This document shows positions 53,945 to 63,400 of a DNA stretch of 64,000 bases, piece after piece; positions within the stretch are counted from its first letter, which is position 1; the number at the start of each line of letters is the position of its first letter. The notes beneath the pieces were generated by a model. The model was not told where the DNA came from. It saw only the letters and a list, made by a program, of their open reading frames with translations, and ran no database searches. Both the position numbers and the translations under genes were made by a program. This DNA is from Dermabacter sp. p3-SID358 (GTDB lineage: Bacteria; Actinomycetota; Actinomycetes; Actinomycetales; Dermabacteraceae): NCBI RefSeq assembly GCF_025147465.1, contig NZ_JALXOZ010000003.1, positions 1 through 64,000 of the forward strand, in the 5' to 3' direction.

Positions 53945-56350
53945 CTACTGAGGTTCTTGGGGCTTGTCGGTCGGCTGAACGGGTCTTTCATGGCCGCGCG
54001 TCGGTTGTACCTTCGGCGCCTCCGGCTTCTCGCTAGGCTTAGGCTTTTCGGGCTTCGGCTGAGGTTCTTCCGGCTTGGGCTCTTCCGGTTTGGGCTGCGG
54101 CTCCTCCGGCGGTGCCGGCTGCTCCTCTTCGGGCGCGGGCTCCGGAGCCTCTTCGGCGGGGTCTTCCGACGGCTCCTCGGTCACCTTGGGCGTCTTAGTT
54201 CGGCGCGGCGCGGGCGCCTCGGTTTGCTTCTTCTTTCGTTTTTGTTTCTTTTTACCGTCAGCATCGACTTCGTCGGGGAAGTCGACCTTGTCTTGGCCGT
54301 CTAGCGCACTCGTCATGATGTCACCGAAAATGGCCGCGGGAGCAGCGCCTCCGGTCATGTTTTCCCACGGACCGAACGGAGTAAGCTGTTCTTCCGTGCG
54401 GCCGTCGGCACTTGGCTGGAACATTCCCACAGCGGTCACGAGCTGAGGTGTGTAGCCCACGAACACTGCTGAACGGAACGAGCTCGACGTACCCGTCTTA
54501 CCCGCAACGGGGCGGTCGTCCATTTTCTGCGCGACGATCTTCGCCGATCCGCGCGAACTCGTGGGCTCTTGCAAAGCGACGGTTGCGTTCGTAGCCGTTG
54601 ACTCCTTGAGAACGCGTTCGCCATCGTCCTTGTAGGCGTAGCGTGCCGAGCCGTCGGCATTCGTGACCTTCTCCACGATGTGCGGGGTGCGCTTAACTCC
54701 GCCAGAGGCGATCGTCGAGTATGCACCCGCCAGTTCGAGCATCGTGGGCGAAGCGGAGCCGAGAACATTGCTCGGGCTGTCATCAAGTCCTGGGGTCTTT
54801 TCCGAGAGTCCCATCGCGACTGCCACCTCGCGCGTCTTTTTGGCCCCCATGTCGATATTGAGCGCGGCGTAGGGGGTGTTGTAGGAGTGGCGGGTCGCGG
54901 TCAAAAGATCGACCGTGCCCCGCGAGGCATCGCCGAAGTTTTTGACCGTCCACCCCTTGAAGGTCTTCGGCGAGGAGGCATCCCAGTACGAGTGAAGGCC
55001 GTACCCGTTTTCAAGCGCGGCAACGAGTGTGAACGTCTTGAACGTCGATCCCGCCTGCATGCGGGACTGTGTCGCGTCGTTCCGCTGCTGTTCGAGGTAA
55101 TCCTTGCCGCCGTAGAGTGCGCGTATCGCACCCGTTGACGGATCGATGCTCACGGTTCCCACGTGGTTGTTCTCTGGGCGATCTTCGGGGAGATTGTCAA
55201 TTGCTTCGACGGTCGACTCCTGGGTGTGCTTATCGATCGTCGAAACGATCGAGAAACCGCCCGTGGCGATCTCATCCTCGTCGAAGCCTCGTTCTTCGAG
55301 CTCGCGGCGCACGGTCGACATGAGGTAACCATTCGTGCCGCGCATCGAGTTTTGCGGTTTGAAGTCGATCGTCTCGGGGAAGGTGAGCTTTTCGGCCTCT
55401 TCCTTCGTGAGGCTACCCGTCTCGTTCACCTCTCGATCGATCACGCGCTCCCACAGGGCCTTCGCCTTCTCGGGGTTCTTCGCGGGGTCGTAAGCGCTCG
55501 GCGCTGGAATCACGGCGACGAGAAGAGCTGCTTCCGCGTCATCAAGCTCGCTTGCGCTCTTGCCGAAGTAGGCCTGTGCGCCTTCCTCAATTCCATAGGC
55601 GGAGCGCCCGAAGTAGATCGTATTGAGATAGCGCGAGAGGATCTCGTCCTTGTCGAGCTCCTCGTCGATCTTGATCGCCATGATCATTTCGCGCACCTTG
55701 CCGGAATAGGACGTGACCTTGCCCGTGTAATAGTTTTCGACGTACTGCTGGGTGATGGTCGACGCTCCCTGCCGCGGGCCACCGGAAGCGTTGTTGATGA
55801 CTGCGCGCAGAATCCCCTTCGGAGAGATGCCGCGGTTTTCGTAGAACGTCGAATCCTCGGAGGCAACGACCGCCTCTTTGACGTTATCGGGGATCTCGTC
55901 GGCGGGAAGAATCGTGCGGTTGAGCTCGCTGAACTCGCCCAGCAGGGTCTCGCCGTCGGAGTAGTACACGCGCGTCGTTTGGGCAACGGCGATGTCGGTG
56001 GGTTCGGGCACCTCGGTCGTTGCATACAACCACGCACCAAAACCCACGCCGGCGAAGAAAAGAAGAATGAACGCGAGGGAGAGGAGCCGCCACGAGGGCC
56101 ACCAACGCCAGAATCCCTCTTTCCCGGCACGCGGGTAGTTCAGGAGATTCGTGGGCTTGACCTTGTTTTTGTTCGTGCCCTTCTGCGTGAGAGTCGCGGA
56201 CTTGCCGCCCGAGCCCTGCGGCTGGTGTTCTAAGCGCGGCTTCGTGCGGCTGCGGCTAATACTCGCCGCGGCAGGAGTCGTCGCGGGGCGCGCGGCTCGC
56301 TTCCCAGCGGAACGGGTACGGCTCGTCCCCTTCGGGGTTTTGTCGCTCAC
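53945..56350 (-). CDS. Class A penicillin-binding protein (PonA-like)
   Basis: 801 aa from GTG 56350, with GGAGG eight bases upstream; it overlaps the CCA-adding enzyme stop by 4 bp. A basic disordered cytoplasmic segment (1-85) precedes a membrane helix (about 88-110). The glycosyltransferase domain has Glu165 in Ala-Ser-Glu-Asp-Ser-Thr-Phe-Tyr and Gly-Ala-Ser-Thr-Ile-Thr-Gln-Gln at 195-202. The transpeptidase has Ser435-x-x-Lys438, Ser489-x-Asn491 and Lys-Thr-Gly at 618-620. The C-terminal 100 residues are a Lys/Glu/Pro-rich tail. It polymerises lipid II glycan and crosslinks peptides at the outer face. Confidence 0.96.
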   Translation of the reverse strand: MSDKTPKGTSRTRSAGKRAARPATTPAAASISRSRTKPRLEHQPQGSGGKSATLTQKGTNKNKVKPTNLLNYPRAGKEGFWRWWPSWRLLSLAFILLFFAGVGFGAWLYATTEVPEPTDIAVAQTTRVYYSDGETLLGEFSELNRTILPADEIPDNVKEAVVASEDSTFYENRGISPKGILRAVINNASGGPRQGASTITQQYVENYYTGKVTSYSGKVREMIMAIKIDEELDKDEILSRYLNTIYFGRSAYGIEEGAQAYFGKSASELDDAEAALLVAVIPAPSAYDPAKNPEKAKALWERVIDREVNETGSLTKEEAEKLTFPETIDFKPQNSMRGTNGYLMSTVRRELEERGFDEDEIATGGFSIVSTIDKHTQESTVEAIDNLPEDRPENNHVGTVSIDPSTGAIRALYGGKDYLEQQRNDATQSRMQAGSTFKTFTLVAALENGYGLHSYWDASSPKTFKGWTVKNFGDASRGTVDLLTATRHSYNTPYAALNIDMGAKKTREVAVAMGLSEKTPGLDDSPSNVLGSASPTMLELAGAYSTIASGGVKRTPHIVEKVTNADGSARYAYKDDGERVLKESTATNATVALQEPTSSRGSAKIVAQKMDDRPVAGKTGTSSSFRSAVFVGYTPQLVTAVGMFQPSADGRTEEQLTPFGPWENMTGGAAPAAIFGDIMTSALDGQDKVDFPDEVDADGKKKQKRKKKQTEAPAPRRTKTPKVTEEPSEDPAEEAPEPAPEEEQPAPPEEPQPKPEEPKPEEPQPKPEKPKPSEKPEAPKVQPTRGHERPVQPTDKPQEPQ

Positions 56351-57870
56351 TGCGAGTGTCCTCCCGTCATAGGAGCGCTTTCGTGCGCCCCATTATGCGC
56401 CCACCATTCCTGAAGGCGCTGTGCGGCCTCTTCTTCTCCGAGGGGGCCCTCCTCCATGCGCAGATCAAGAAGGTAGGCGTAGGCCCGGCCAACGGCGGGG
56501 CCCGGCTCCAGGTCGAGAACCCGCATGATGGCGCGGCCGTCAAGGTCGGGCCGGATCTTCGAAATCTCCTCCTGCTCTGCAAGTTCCGCGATGCGCTTTT
56601 CGAGGTGATCGTAGGCTTCGCGCAAACGCTGAGCCTTGCGCTTGTTGCGTGTCGTGCAGTCAGCGCGCGTAAGTCGGTGGAGGCGTTCAAGCTGCTCTCC
56701 CGCGTCGGTCACGTAGCGGCGCACCGCCGAGTCTGTCCAGGTGGCATCCGCGTAGCCGTGGAAGCGTAGATGCAGCTCAACAAGGTGGGCGACCGCTTTC
56801 GTCGTCTCCTTATCGAATTTGAGAGCCTTCATGCGCGCCCTCGTCATGCGCGCGCCCACCACCTCATGAAAGCGGAAGGTCACAACCCCTCCCTCCTCGT
56901 AGCGGCGCGTATCGGGCTTCGCGCAGTCATGCATGAGAGCTGCAAAGCGCAAAATAAAATCCGGCCCGGGCACGGGACCCTCGGGGCCGGTTTCAAGATC
57001 GATCGCCTGTTCGAGAACAGTAAGCGAGTGTGAGTACACGTCCTTGTGCCGGTGGTGCTCATCGATCTCGAGGCGCATGGCGGGGAGCTCGGGGAGGACG
57101 ATCTCGGCAAGACCAAGGTCAACCATCTGTTCGAGGGCGCTCCTCGGATTCTCGCCGAGCATAAGCTTGACGAGCTCGTCACGCACTCGCTCGGCGCTCA
57201 CGATCCCGAGACGTCCGGCGAGGGCCGTGATCGCTCGCGCGGTCCCCTTCTCGATCTCGAAACCGAGAGTCGAGGCAAAGCGAACAGCGCGCATCATGCG
57301 TAGGGGGTCATCGCTGAAGGATTGCTCGGGACTGACGGGAGTGCGCAGGAGTCCGTTCGCAAGGTCTTCGAGCCCGTCGTACGGATCGATGAACTCGAGG
57401 GAAGGAAGGCGCACGGCCATCGCGTTCACGGTGAAGTCGCGGCGCGAAAGGTCGCCATCAATCGTGTCGCCGTAAGCGACTTGCGGTTTGCGTGAATCTG
57501 AGTCGTATTCCTCAGTGCGGTAGGTCGTGATCTCGACCTTGACGCCATCAAGCTGCGCGCCAAGGGTGCCGAACTCCCGGCCCATGTCCCAGATCGCACC
57601 GCGATTGGCGACCCACTCGCGAAGAATGCGCTCGGTCGCCTCGGGCCTGGCTGACGTCGTGAAGTCCAGGTCGTCACTGCTGCGCCCAAGGAGAGCATCG
57701 CGCACGGGCCCACCCACGAGAGCAAGCTCCTCGCCTGCATTCTCGAACATCTCGCCGAGTTCATGGACCGAGGCGGGAAGCGCCTGAAACATGCTGCGCG
57801 CACGGATGCGAACCGTGTCGATGCCGATGCGGTGCGCTGCGTGCGTGTCGCCATTAGTCACGTTCGTCAT
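56347..57870 (-). CDS. pcnA: CCA tRNA nucleotidyltransferase
   Basis: 507 aa. Class II nucleotidyltransferase: Gly-Gly-Pro-Val-Arg-Asp (53-58), Asp-Leu-Asp (67-69), and Arg-Arg-Asp-Phe-Thr-Val-Asn-Ala in the head/neck region. An HD-type phosphohydrolase domain is present (His-Asp near residue 312). It adds or repairs the 3' CCA end of tRNA, needed for the window's tRNA-Leu which lacks encoded CCA. The frame starts at ATG 57870; an ATG at 57792 is possible. Next to the divergent DUF6049 gene, the conserved actinobacterial order. Confidence 0.95.
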   Translation of the reverse strand: MTNVTNGDTHAAHRIGIDTVRIRARSMFQALPASVHELGEMFENAGEELALVGGPVRDALLGRSSDDLDFTTSARPEATERILREWVANRGAIWDMGREFGTLGAQLDGVKVEITTYRTEEYDSDSRKPQVAYGDTIDGDLSRRDFTVNAMAVRLPSLEFIDPYDGLEDLANGLLRTPVSPEQSFSDDPLRMMRAVRFASTLGFEIEKGTARAITALAGRLGIVSAERVRDELVKLMLGENPRSALEQMVDLGLAEIVLPELPAMRLEIDEHHRHKDVYSHSLTVLEQAIDLETGPEGPVPGPDFILRFAALMHDCAKPDTRRYEEGGVVTFRFHEVVGARMTRARMKALKFDKETTKAVAHLVELHLRFHGYADATWTDSAVRRYVTDAGEQLERLHRLTRADCTTRNKRKAQRLREAYDHLEKRIAELAEQEEISKIRPDLDGRAIMRVLDLEPGPAVGRAYAYLLDLRMEEGPLGEEEAAQRLQEWWAHNGAHESAPMTGGHSQ

Positions 57871-57961
57871 TCCTCACCTTGGTGTGTGATGTGCGGATCG
57901 CTCCGCGTGCGCGGCCTGTATTTGGCACGCGGCACGAAGGCGCGCCCTCTACAGTGGTTCC

Positions 57962-60403
57962 ATGCTCCGATCCGTGACGCGGCGTGCTTCTCGCGCCCTC
58001 CTCGTCATGGTCGCACTGTACTCGGTCATGTGTGCGGCTCTTATCCCCGCTGGCGCTCTCGCCCAGACGGGCTTCGCAGCGTACCAGTCTACCGGCCAGA
58101 AACCACGCGCGAATGTGGCACTGACCGCACCCGAACTACCGTCGGAACCCGCACCTGAACCCGAGCCCGGAACAGAAAATACAGCACCGCTCACCCTCGA
58201 TCTCCTTTCGCTTTCACCAGGAGCGGTCAAGCCCGACGACACGCTCGAGGCCCGCGTGAGCATCACAAACACCGCAGACGCGCCGATCGAGGGGGTGGCC
58301 CTCCAGCTTTCGGGCCTCACCTCGCGGGTCACCGATCGCACGATTGCCGACGAATGGTCGGCGACCCCCACGACCGACACCTCCAACCGAGGCACGCTGC
58401 GCGGAGCCTCTGCCGCGCGCACCCTCGGCCCAGGCGAAAGCGTCGATTTCACGGTTCGAATCCCCGCGAAAACCCTCGGATACTCGCGCGACGAATCGCT
58501 GTGGGGCCCCCGTCGAATTGCGCTCACGGCCGTCACTGGAGCGACGTCCGCGCCCAACGCAGCTCAATCCTCCGAAGGCGGCACACCGGCCGCGACCCTG
58601 CGCACATTCCTCGTGTGGCAGCCGGCCACCACTACACCGAGCGTAACCCTCGCGTACCTCGCGCCACTCACCTCGGCCGATCCGGCACGTATCGCCACCG
58701 ACCCGGAGTCGTTCGAGAAGGATGTGAAAGAGGGGGCATTCGCTGCCCAGTGGGAGATAGCCCAGCGCGACGATGTGAGCTGGTGGCTCGACCCGTCGAT
58801 GCTCTCGGACCTCAAGGTTCCCGAGAACATGAGCACGCTCGACGAAGCACTCTCGAGTATCGAAGAGAAGAAACCCACTCCCTCACCGAACCCAAGTCCA
58901 ACTACGCCTGCACCGGCCTCGGATGCGGGCGGCGATGAACCTGCGAGCGAAGGCGAAGGGACCACCGCGCCCGGCGAAAGCGCGGTGTGGGGGTCGAATA
59001 GAACCTGGGATGAACGCCGTTCAGCACTCATTGAGGCGGCCGCGACACACGATGTGACACTCGCGCCTTTCGCACTTGCAAGCCCCGCGACGGCCCGACC
59101 CACGGCTGCACTTCTCGAGAAGGAAGGTGCCTTGGCAGCCAAAAGCGCAGGTCTCGAGAACGCTCCGACCCTCACTCGCTTCGATCCCAAAGCTGTGACG
59201 ACGAAAGACGTGCGCGCCTCCGGAGCAAAAACTGCCCTGATCCCCGCCGAATCTTTCTATTCCTCCCTGAAACCGAGCGTGACGCCGAGTGGCTACGCGC
59301 GGCTCGAGCACGACGGCAAGCCCGACGCCGCACTCCTCGGTTACGACATGCGCCTCACGCACCTCACGGAGCAGCTCGCCGACCAAGGCGATCCCGAGCT
59401 CTCCGTCCAGCGAGCCCTCGCGGATACGGCGCTCATCGCGGGTGAGCCTTCGTCGGCCCCCCGCACACTCCTCCTCGCCCCCTCTCCTTCCTCCCCGGTT
59501 GACCCCGGCCGCACCTCAGACCTTCTTGACGCTCTCGGCTCCGCGCCGTGGGTTACGCACGCCCCCGCTTCCACCCTCGTCAAAGCTGCACAGGCGGGAG
59601 AGGGCACCCGGTCGATCAGCGACAAGCGGGGAAACTATTGGGTGGGGAACGTAAGCGAACTGCACGCCATTGGCGAGAGGGCCGACGCCCGCCCCGCCCG
59701 CATCGAAGCGATAGCTGAGAAGGTGCCCGCCGGCGCGAGCGGAAGAGTCGAAAAAAGCCTCTCGACCCTTAGCAATGTGCGCGCCACTCTCGAAGATCCG
59801 AGCTTCCTCTCCGGAGCGGTTCTTCTTGCCGCCTCAGGCGTGAGTACCCCCGTGCTCAACGACTCGCATGCCCACGTGACCAGGCTTGCGAGCATCTCCA
59901 CGGTGACCGAGGCGAACGCAGAACGGATCTCGCTGACCCTCGCGGGAACCTACAATCTCGTTTCGAATGAGGCCTCGATCCCGTTCACCGTCCACAACGG
60001 CTTCCCCACGCCCGTGACCATCACCCCATCGGTAGCGTTTTCCAACCGCATCGCGAAGACGAGCACTACGCTCGAACCCATTACCCTGCCAGCCTTGACC
60101 GCGAACGATAAGGCGATTCCGGTCGAAGCCGTGCGCAGTGGCAATGGAACGTTCACGGTGATGATCGCGAACGGCAACGAGGTGATTCTCGACTCTCGCG
60201 AAAGCCAACTGAGTGTCAATCCCGAATGGGAGAACTGGACGACCCTCGTCGCCATGGTGCTTCTTGCCGCGCTCGTGATCACGGGTGTCGTCCGCGCCGG
60301 CCGCACGAAATCAGATGCGCGCAGCCCGGCCATCACCGCGCCTGAGAACCTCGAAAGCGTCGACCGGCCCGACGAATCCCATAACTCACGCGAAGACAGC
60401 TAA
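57962..60403 (+). CDS. DUF6049-type secreted membrane-anchored protein
   Basis: 813 aa. Signal peptide at 1-35 (Arg-rich, then Leu/Val/Ala core, Ala-Leu-Ala). The extracytoplasmic part has a Pro/Glu-rich linker, beta-rich domains and another low-complexity Pro/Ser/Thr stretch near residues 300-330. One membrane helix lies near the C-terminus (about 760-782), followed by a short basic tail. In actinobacteria a gene of this type sits between pcnA and murJ, supporting a role in envelope growth, but the activity is unknown. murJ starts 17 bp after its stop. Confidence 0.8.
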   Translation: MLRSVTRRASRALLVMVALYSVMCAALIPAGALAQTGFAAYQSTGQKPRANVALTAPELPSEPAPEPEPGTENTAPLTLDLLSLSPGAVKPDDTLEARVSITNTADAPIEGVALQLSGLTSRVTDRTIADEWSATPTTDTSNRGTLRGASAARTLGPGESVDFTVRIPAKTLGYSRDESLWGPRRIALTAVTGATSAPNAAQSSEGGTPAATLRTFLVWQPATTTPSVTLAYLAPLTSADPARIATDPESFEKDVKEGAFAAQWEIAQRDDVSWWLDPSMLSDLKVPENMSTLDEALSSIEEKKPTPSPNPSPTTPAPASDAGGDEPASEGEGTTAPGESAVWGSNRTWDERRSALIEAAATHDVTLAPFALASPATARPTAALLEKEGALAAKSAGLENAPTLTRFDPKAVTTKDVRASGAKTALIPAESFYSSLKPSVTPSGYARLEHDGKPDAALLGYDMRLTHLTEQLADQGDPELSVQRALADTALIAGEPSSAPRTLLLAPSPSSPVDPGRTSDLLDALGSAPWVTHAPASTLVKAAQAGEGTRSISDKRGNYWVGNVSELHAIGERADARPARIEAIAEKVPAGASGRVEKSLSTLSNVRATLEDPSFLSGAVLLAASGVSTPVLNDSHAHVTRLASISTVTEANAERISLTLAGTYNLVSNEASIPFTVHNGFPTPVTITPSVAFSNRIAKTSTTLEPITLPALTANDKAIPVEAVRSGNGTFTVMIANGNEVILDSRESQLSVNPEWENWTTLVAMVLLAALVITGVVRAGRTKSDARSPAITAPENLESVDRPDESHNSREDS

Positions 60404-60420
60404 AGGACCACACCCAGATC

Positions 60421-63400
60421 ATGAACCAATCGAGCACTTCCTCTGCGCGCGGCAAGGCCATGCGCGCGAGCGCAGTCATGGCGGTTGCGTCGGCATCGAC
60501 GCGCCTTTTAGGCTTCGTGCGCACGTTCTTGCTCGGCATGGTGCTTGGCGGTTCGGCATCGATCGCGGCTAACGCCTATTCGGCCGCGCAGATCCTGCCG
60601 AATTCGCTGTGGATTCTTATCGGCGGCGGCACGCTTAACGCGATTCTCGTACCGGCGGTCGTGCGCGCCGCAAAGTTCCCGGATAGGGGCGAGGACTTCT
60701 GTTCGCGCCTGTTCACCCTGTTTTTCGTCGTCGCGGTCGCCGTCACGGGGCTTTGCACACTCGCCGTCCCGTTCCTCACGATCGTCGCAAACTCGAAGCT
60801 TGATCCGGGAACTCTCCAGGCCGCGACCGTTCTTGGCTATTTCATGATGCCGCAAATGATCTTTTCGTGCGTGTACATCATGTTCGGGCAGATCCTCAAT
60901 GCCCACGAGAGTTTTGGCCCGTTCACGTGGGCACCGGCCCTCAATAACCTCATGAATATCGCGGGGTCGATTCTTTTCCTCGTGCTCTGGGGGGCGCAGC
61001 CGGACGGCACGCAGTGGACGTGGGGAATGCTGCTCGTTCTCGCGTTTTCCCAGGTGGGCGGCAGTATCGCGCAAGCTCTTCTCGTATGGGTGTGGACGAG
61101 GAAGATCGGCCTCAAGATTCGGTTCAAGTGGGGTTTTCGAGGACTCGGGCTGCGCAAGCTCGGCACGATGGGCCTGTGGACATTCGCGATGATGGTCGTG
61201 GGCCAGGTCGCGGTGTTCGCTCGTCGTTGGTCGACGGGCGGGGCCGTATCGGCGGTCGAGCGGGCTCAAGCCGCCGGGGACGGCGCAAATCGCGAACTGT
61301 TCCCCGCTCTCGCGGCCCTCGACTGGTCCTACACCGTGTTTATGCTCCCGCAGGGCATCATCGCGGTCTCCCTCGTGACGAGCATCTTCCCGCGCATGTC
61401 CAAGTGCGTGAACGTGGGCGATCACCTCGGGGCCTACCGCACTTACTCTTCAATGAACCGGATTCTGTTCGTTCCCATGATCCTCGCGACGGCCGTCCTC
61501 GTTGTGCTCGCCGCGCCGATTATGTGGGTCGTCGTGGGCGGCACTTCACCCGTGGGAGCGGGAGCAAACGGCCTCGTGCTCATCGGGTACACGCTCGGTC
61601 TCGCCCCCTTCGCCGCGACGTATCTCGTCACCCGTTATTTCTACGCGTACGAGGACACGCGCACCGCCTTCATGATGCGTGTTCCACCTACTGTGCTTTC
61701 GCTTGTCGCGATCCCGGTGATCCTTTTTTGGGTCGACCCCCGCTACGCGGCGGCAACGGGGGCTCTTGTGAGTTCGATCGGGGTTCTCATCGGATGGCTC
61801 GAGGGTGTGTGGCACATGCGTCGCAACCTCGCCCGCAAGGGAGTCGACATGAGCCAGATCAACTCCTTCGGCACCATTTCCACAATCGCGCGGCTTCTCG
61901 TAGCCGGGGCAGTCTCGATGGCAACCGGCTGGGGCCTCCTCGCTCTGCTCGACGAATTCACATGGCGAGGGCGCCTCGTCGCCATCGTCGTGGGTGTAAT
62001 CGTCGCGGTCATCATGACCGGGGTATTTGCGCTCGTCGCGTGGATGCTGCGGGTATCGGAGATTCGCGATGCCGCGACCATGATCAGTTCGCGCCTCCTT
62101 CGCAAACGCGGTTCCGGGAAGCAGGCGAGCAAGGCTCCCGTGGTCGTGGAGGAAACCTCGAGCGAGGAAGTTGCGCCCCGCTACGATGGTCAAGCATCGG
62201 ATCGACATACTCGAGCGAACCAAAGGATGACAGTGACCGATAACCGCAGCCTCGAGGAGCTCTTTTCTTCTCTCTCACTGAGCCCCGCTCTCGACGGGTC
62301 GGCGCGCGAAGGCTCTGGCCGCGTGCCATCGTCCGCAACCGAGGGTGCGTCGTGGCACCGCGGCGTGTATGACAATGGCGAACCCATCCTCGTGTTTCTC
62401 GTGCGCGGTGAGTATGCCGCCGATGTTCTCGATGCCGCCCGACGCGTTTCGCTCGTGAGCATCCCCGGCCTTGAAAGTGTTCGGGACGTATTCGATTCCC
62501 AGGATGGCGAAGCGAAGGCAACCGCTGTTCTCTACACCGACCCGGGTATTCCCACCCTCGCCGATCTCACGCGCGAAGGCGCACTTCGAGCGGAAACCGC
62601 CCGAACAATCGCTGGTCGCGTCACGACAATCCTCCACGAAGCGCGCAGCAAGGGCATCCGCCACCACCACCTCGACGAGGACCGCGTTTTTGTGGATCTC
62701 GAGCACGACCAGGTGACGATCCTTGGCGCGGGAGTCGAGGACGCCGGTGACGAAGGCATTTTGCACCTGACCGAGCCGTTCACGCTCAGCCCCGATGTGC
62801 GCGCGGTCGGTCGAATTCTGTACGTGGGGCTTACGGGCAGGAGCCCAGAGTTCTTCGGTTCCGACGCCTCTTATGATCCGTCGACCACATCTCCGCGCAC
62901 GGTTCCCTCCGATTTGGCGGCACTCACTGCCGCTCTCCTCACCCCGCTTACGCCAAGCACCCCCGCCGACGGTCCCCGACCGTTGTCGATCGAGGACGTG
63001 CGTTCGGAGCTCTCTCCTTGGCAATCCCTCCCCGTGACCCTCGAAGCGTACGATCCTGAACAGCACGCGGGCGCGCCGGTCCCACTCGCCGAACGCGAGA
63101 ACTCCGAGACTCCCGCCGAAGACTCCGGTGCAGCCGGTGCTGCCGGGGTTGCGGGCGCCACGGGTGCCGCCGCTGGAACCGTCGCGAGCCTTGCTGCCGC
63201 CGGTCCCGTCGTCGCGGGCCCATTCGAGCGTCAAGAGCACCAGGCTGAAGCGGAGCAGGCCAAGACTGAGCAGTCGGAGGCTTCCGCCGACGCCGCCGAG
63301 GACAACACCGAGAATGACGCACCCGCCGAGAATGACGCCCAAGCGAGGCAGTCGGCGACGCCCGAAACCGCCCCCAACGATGACGACGATCTCGACATCA

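Noticed and set aside
61014..62243. 409-codon plus-strand frame inside murJ
   Set aside because: Out of frame with the continuous MurJ reading frame from 60421; highly Arg/Gly-rich with no membrane segments.
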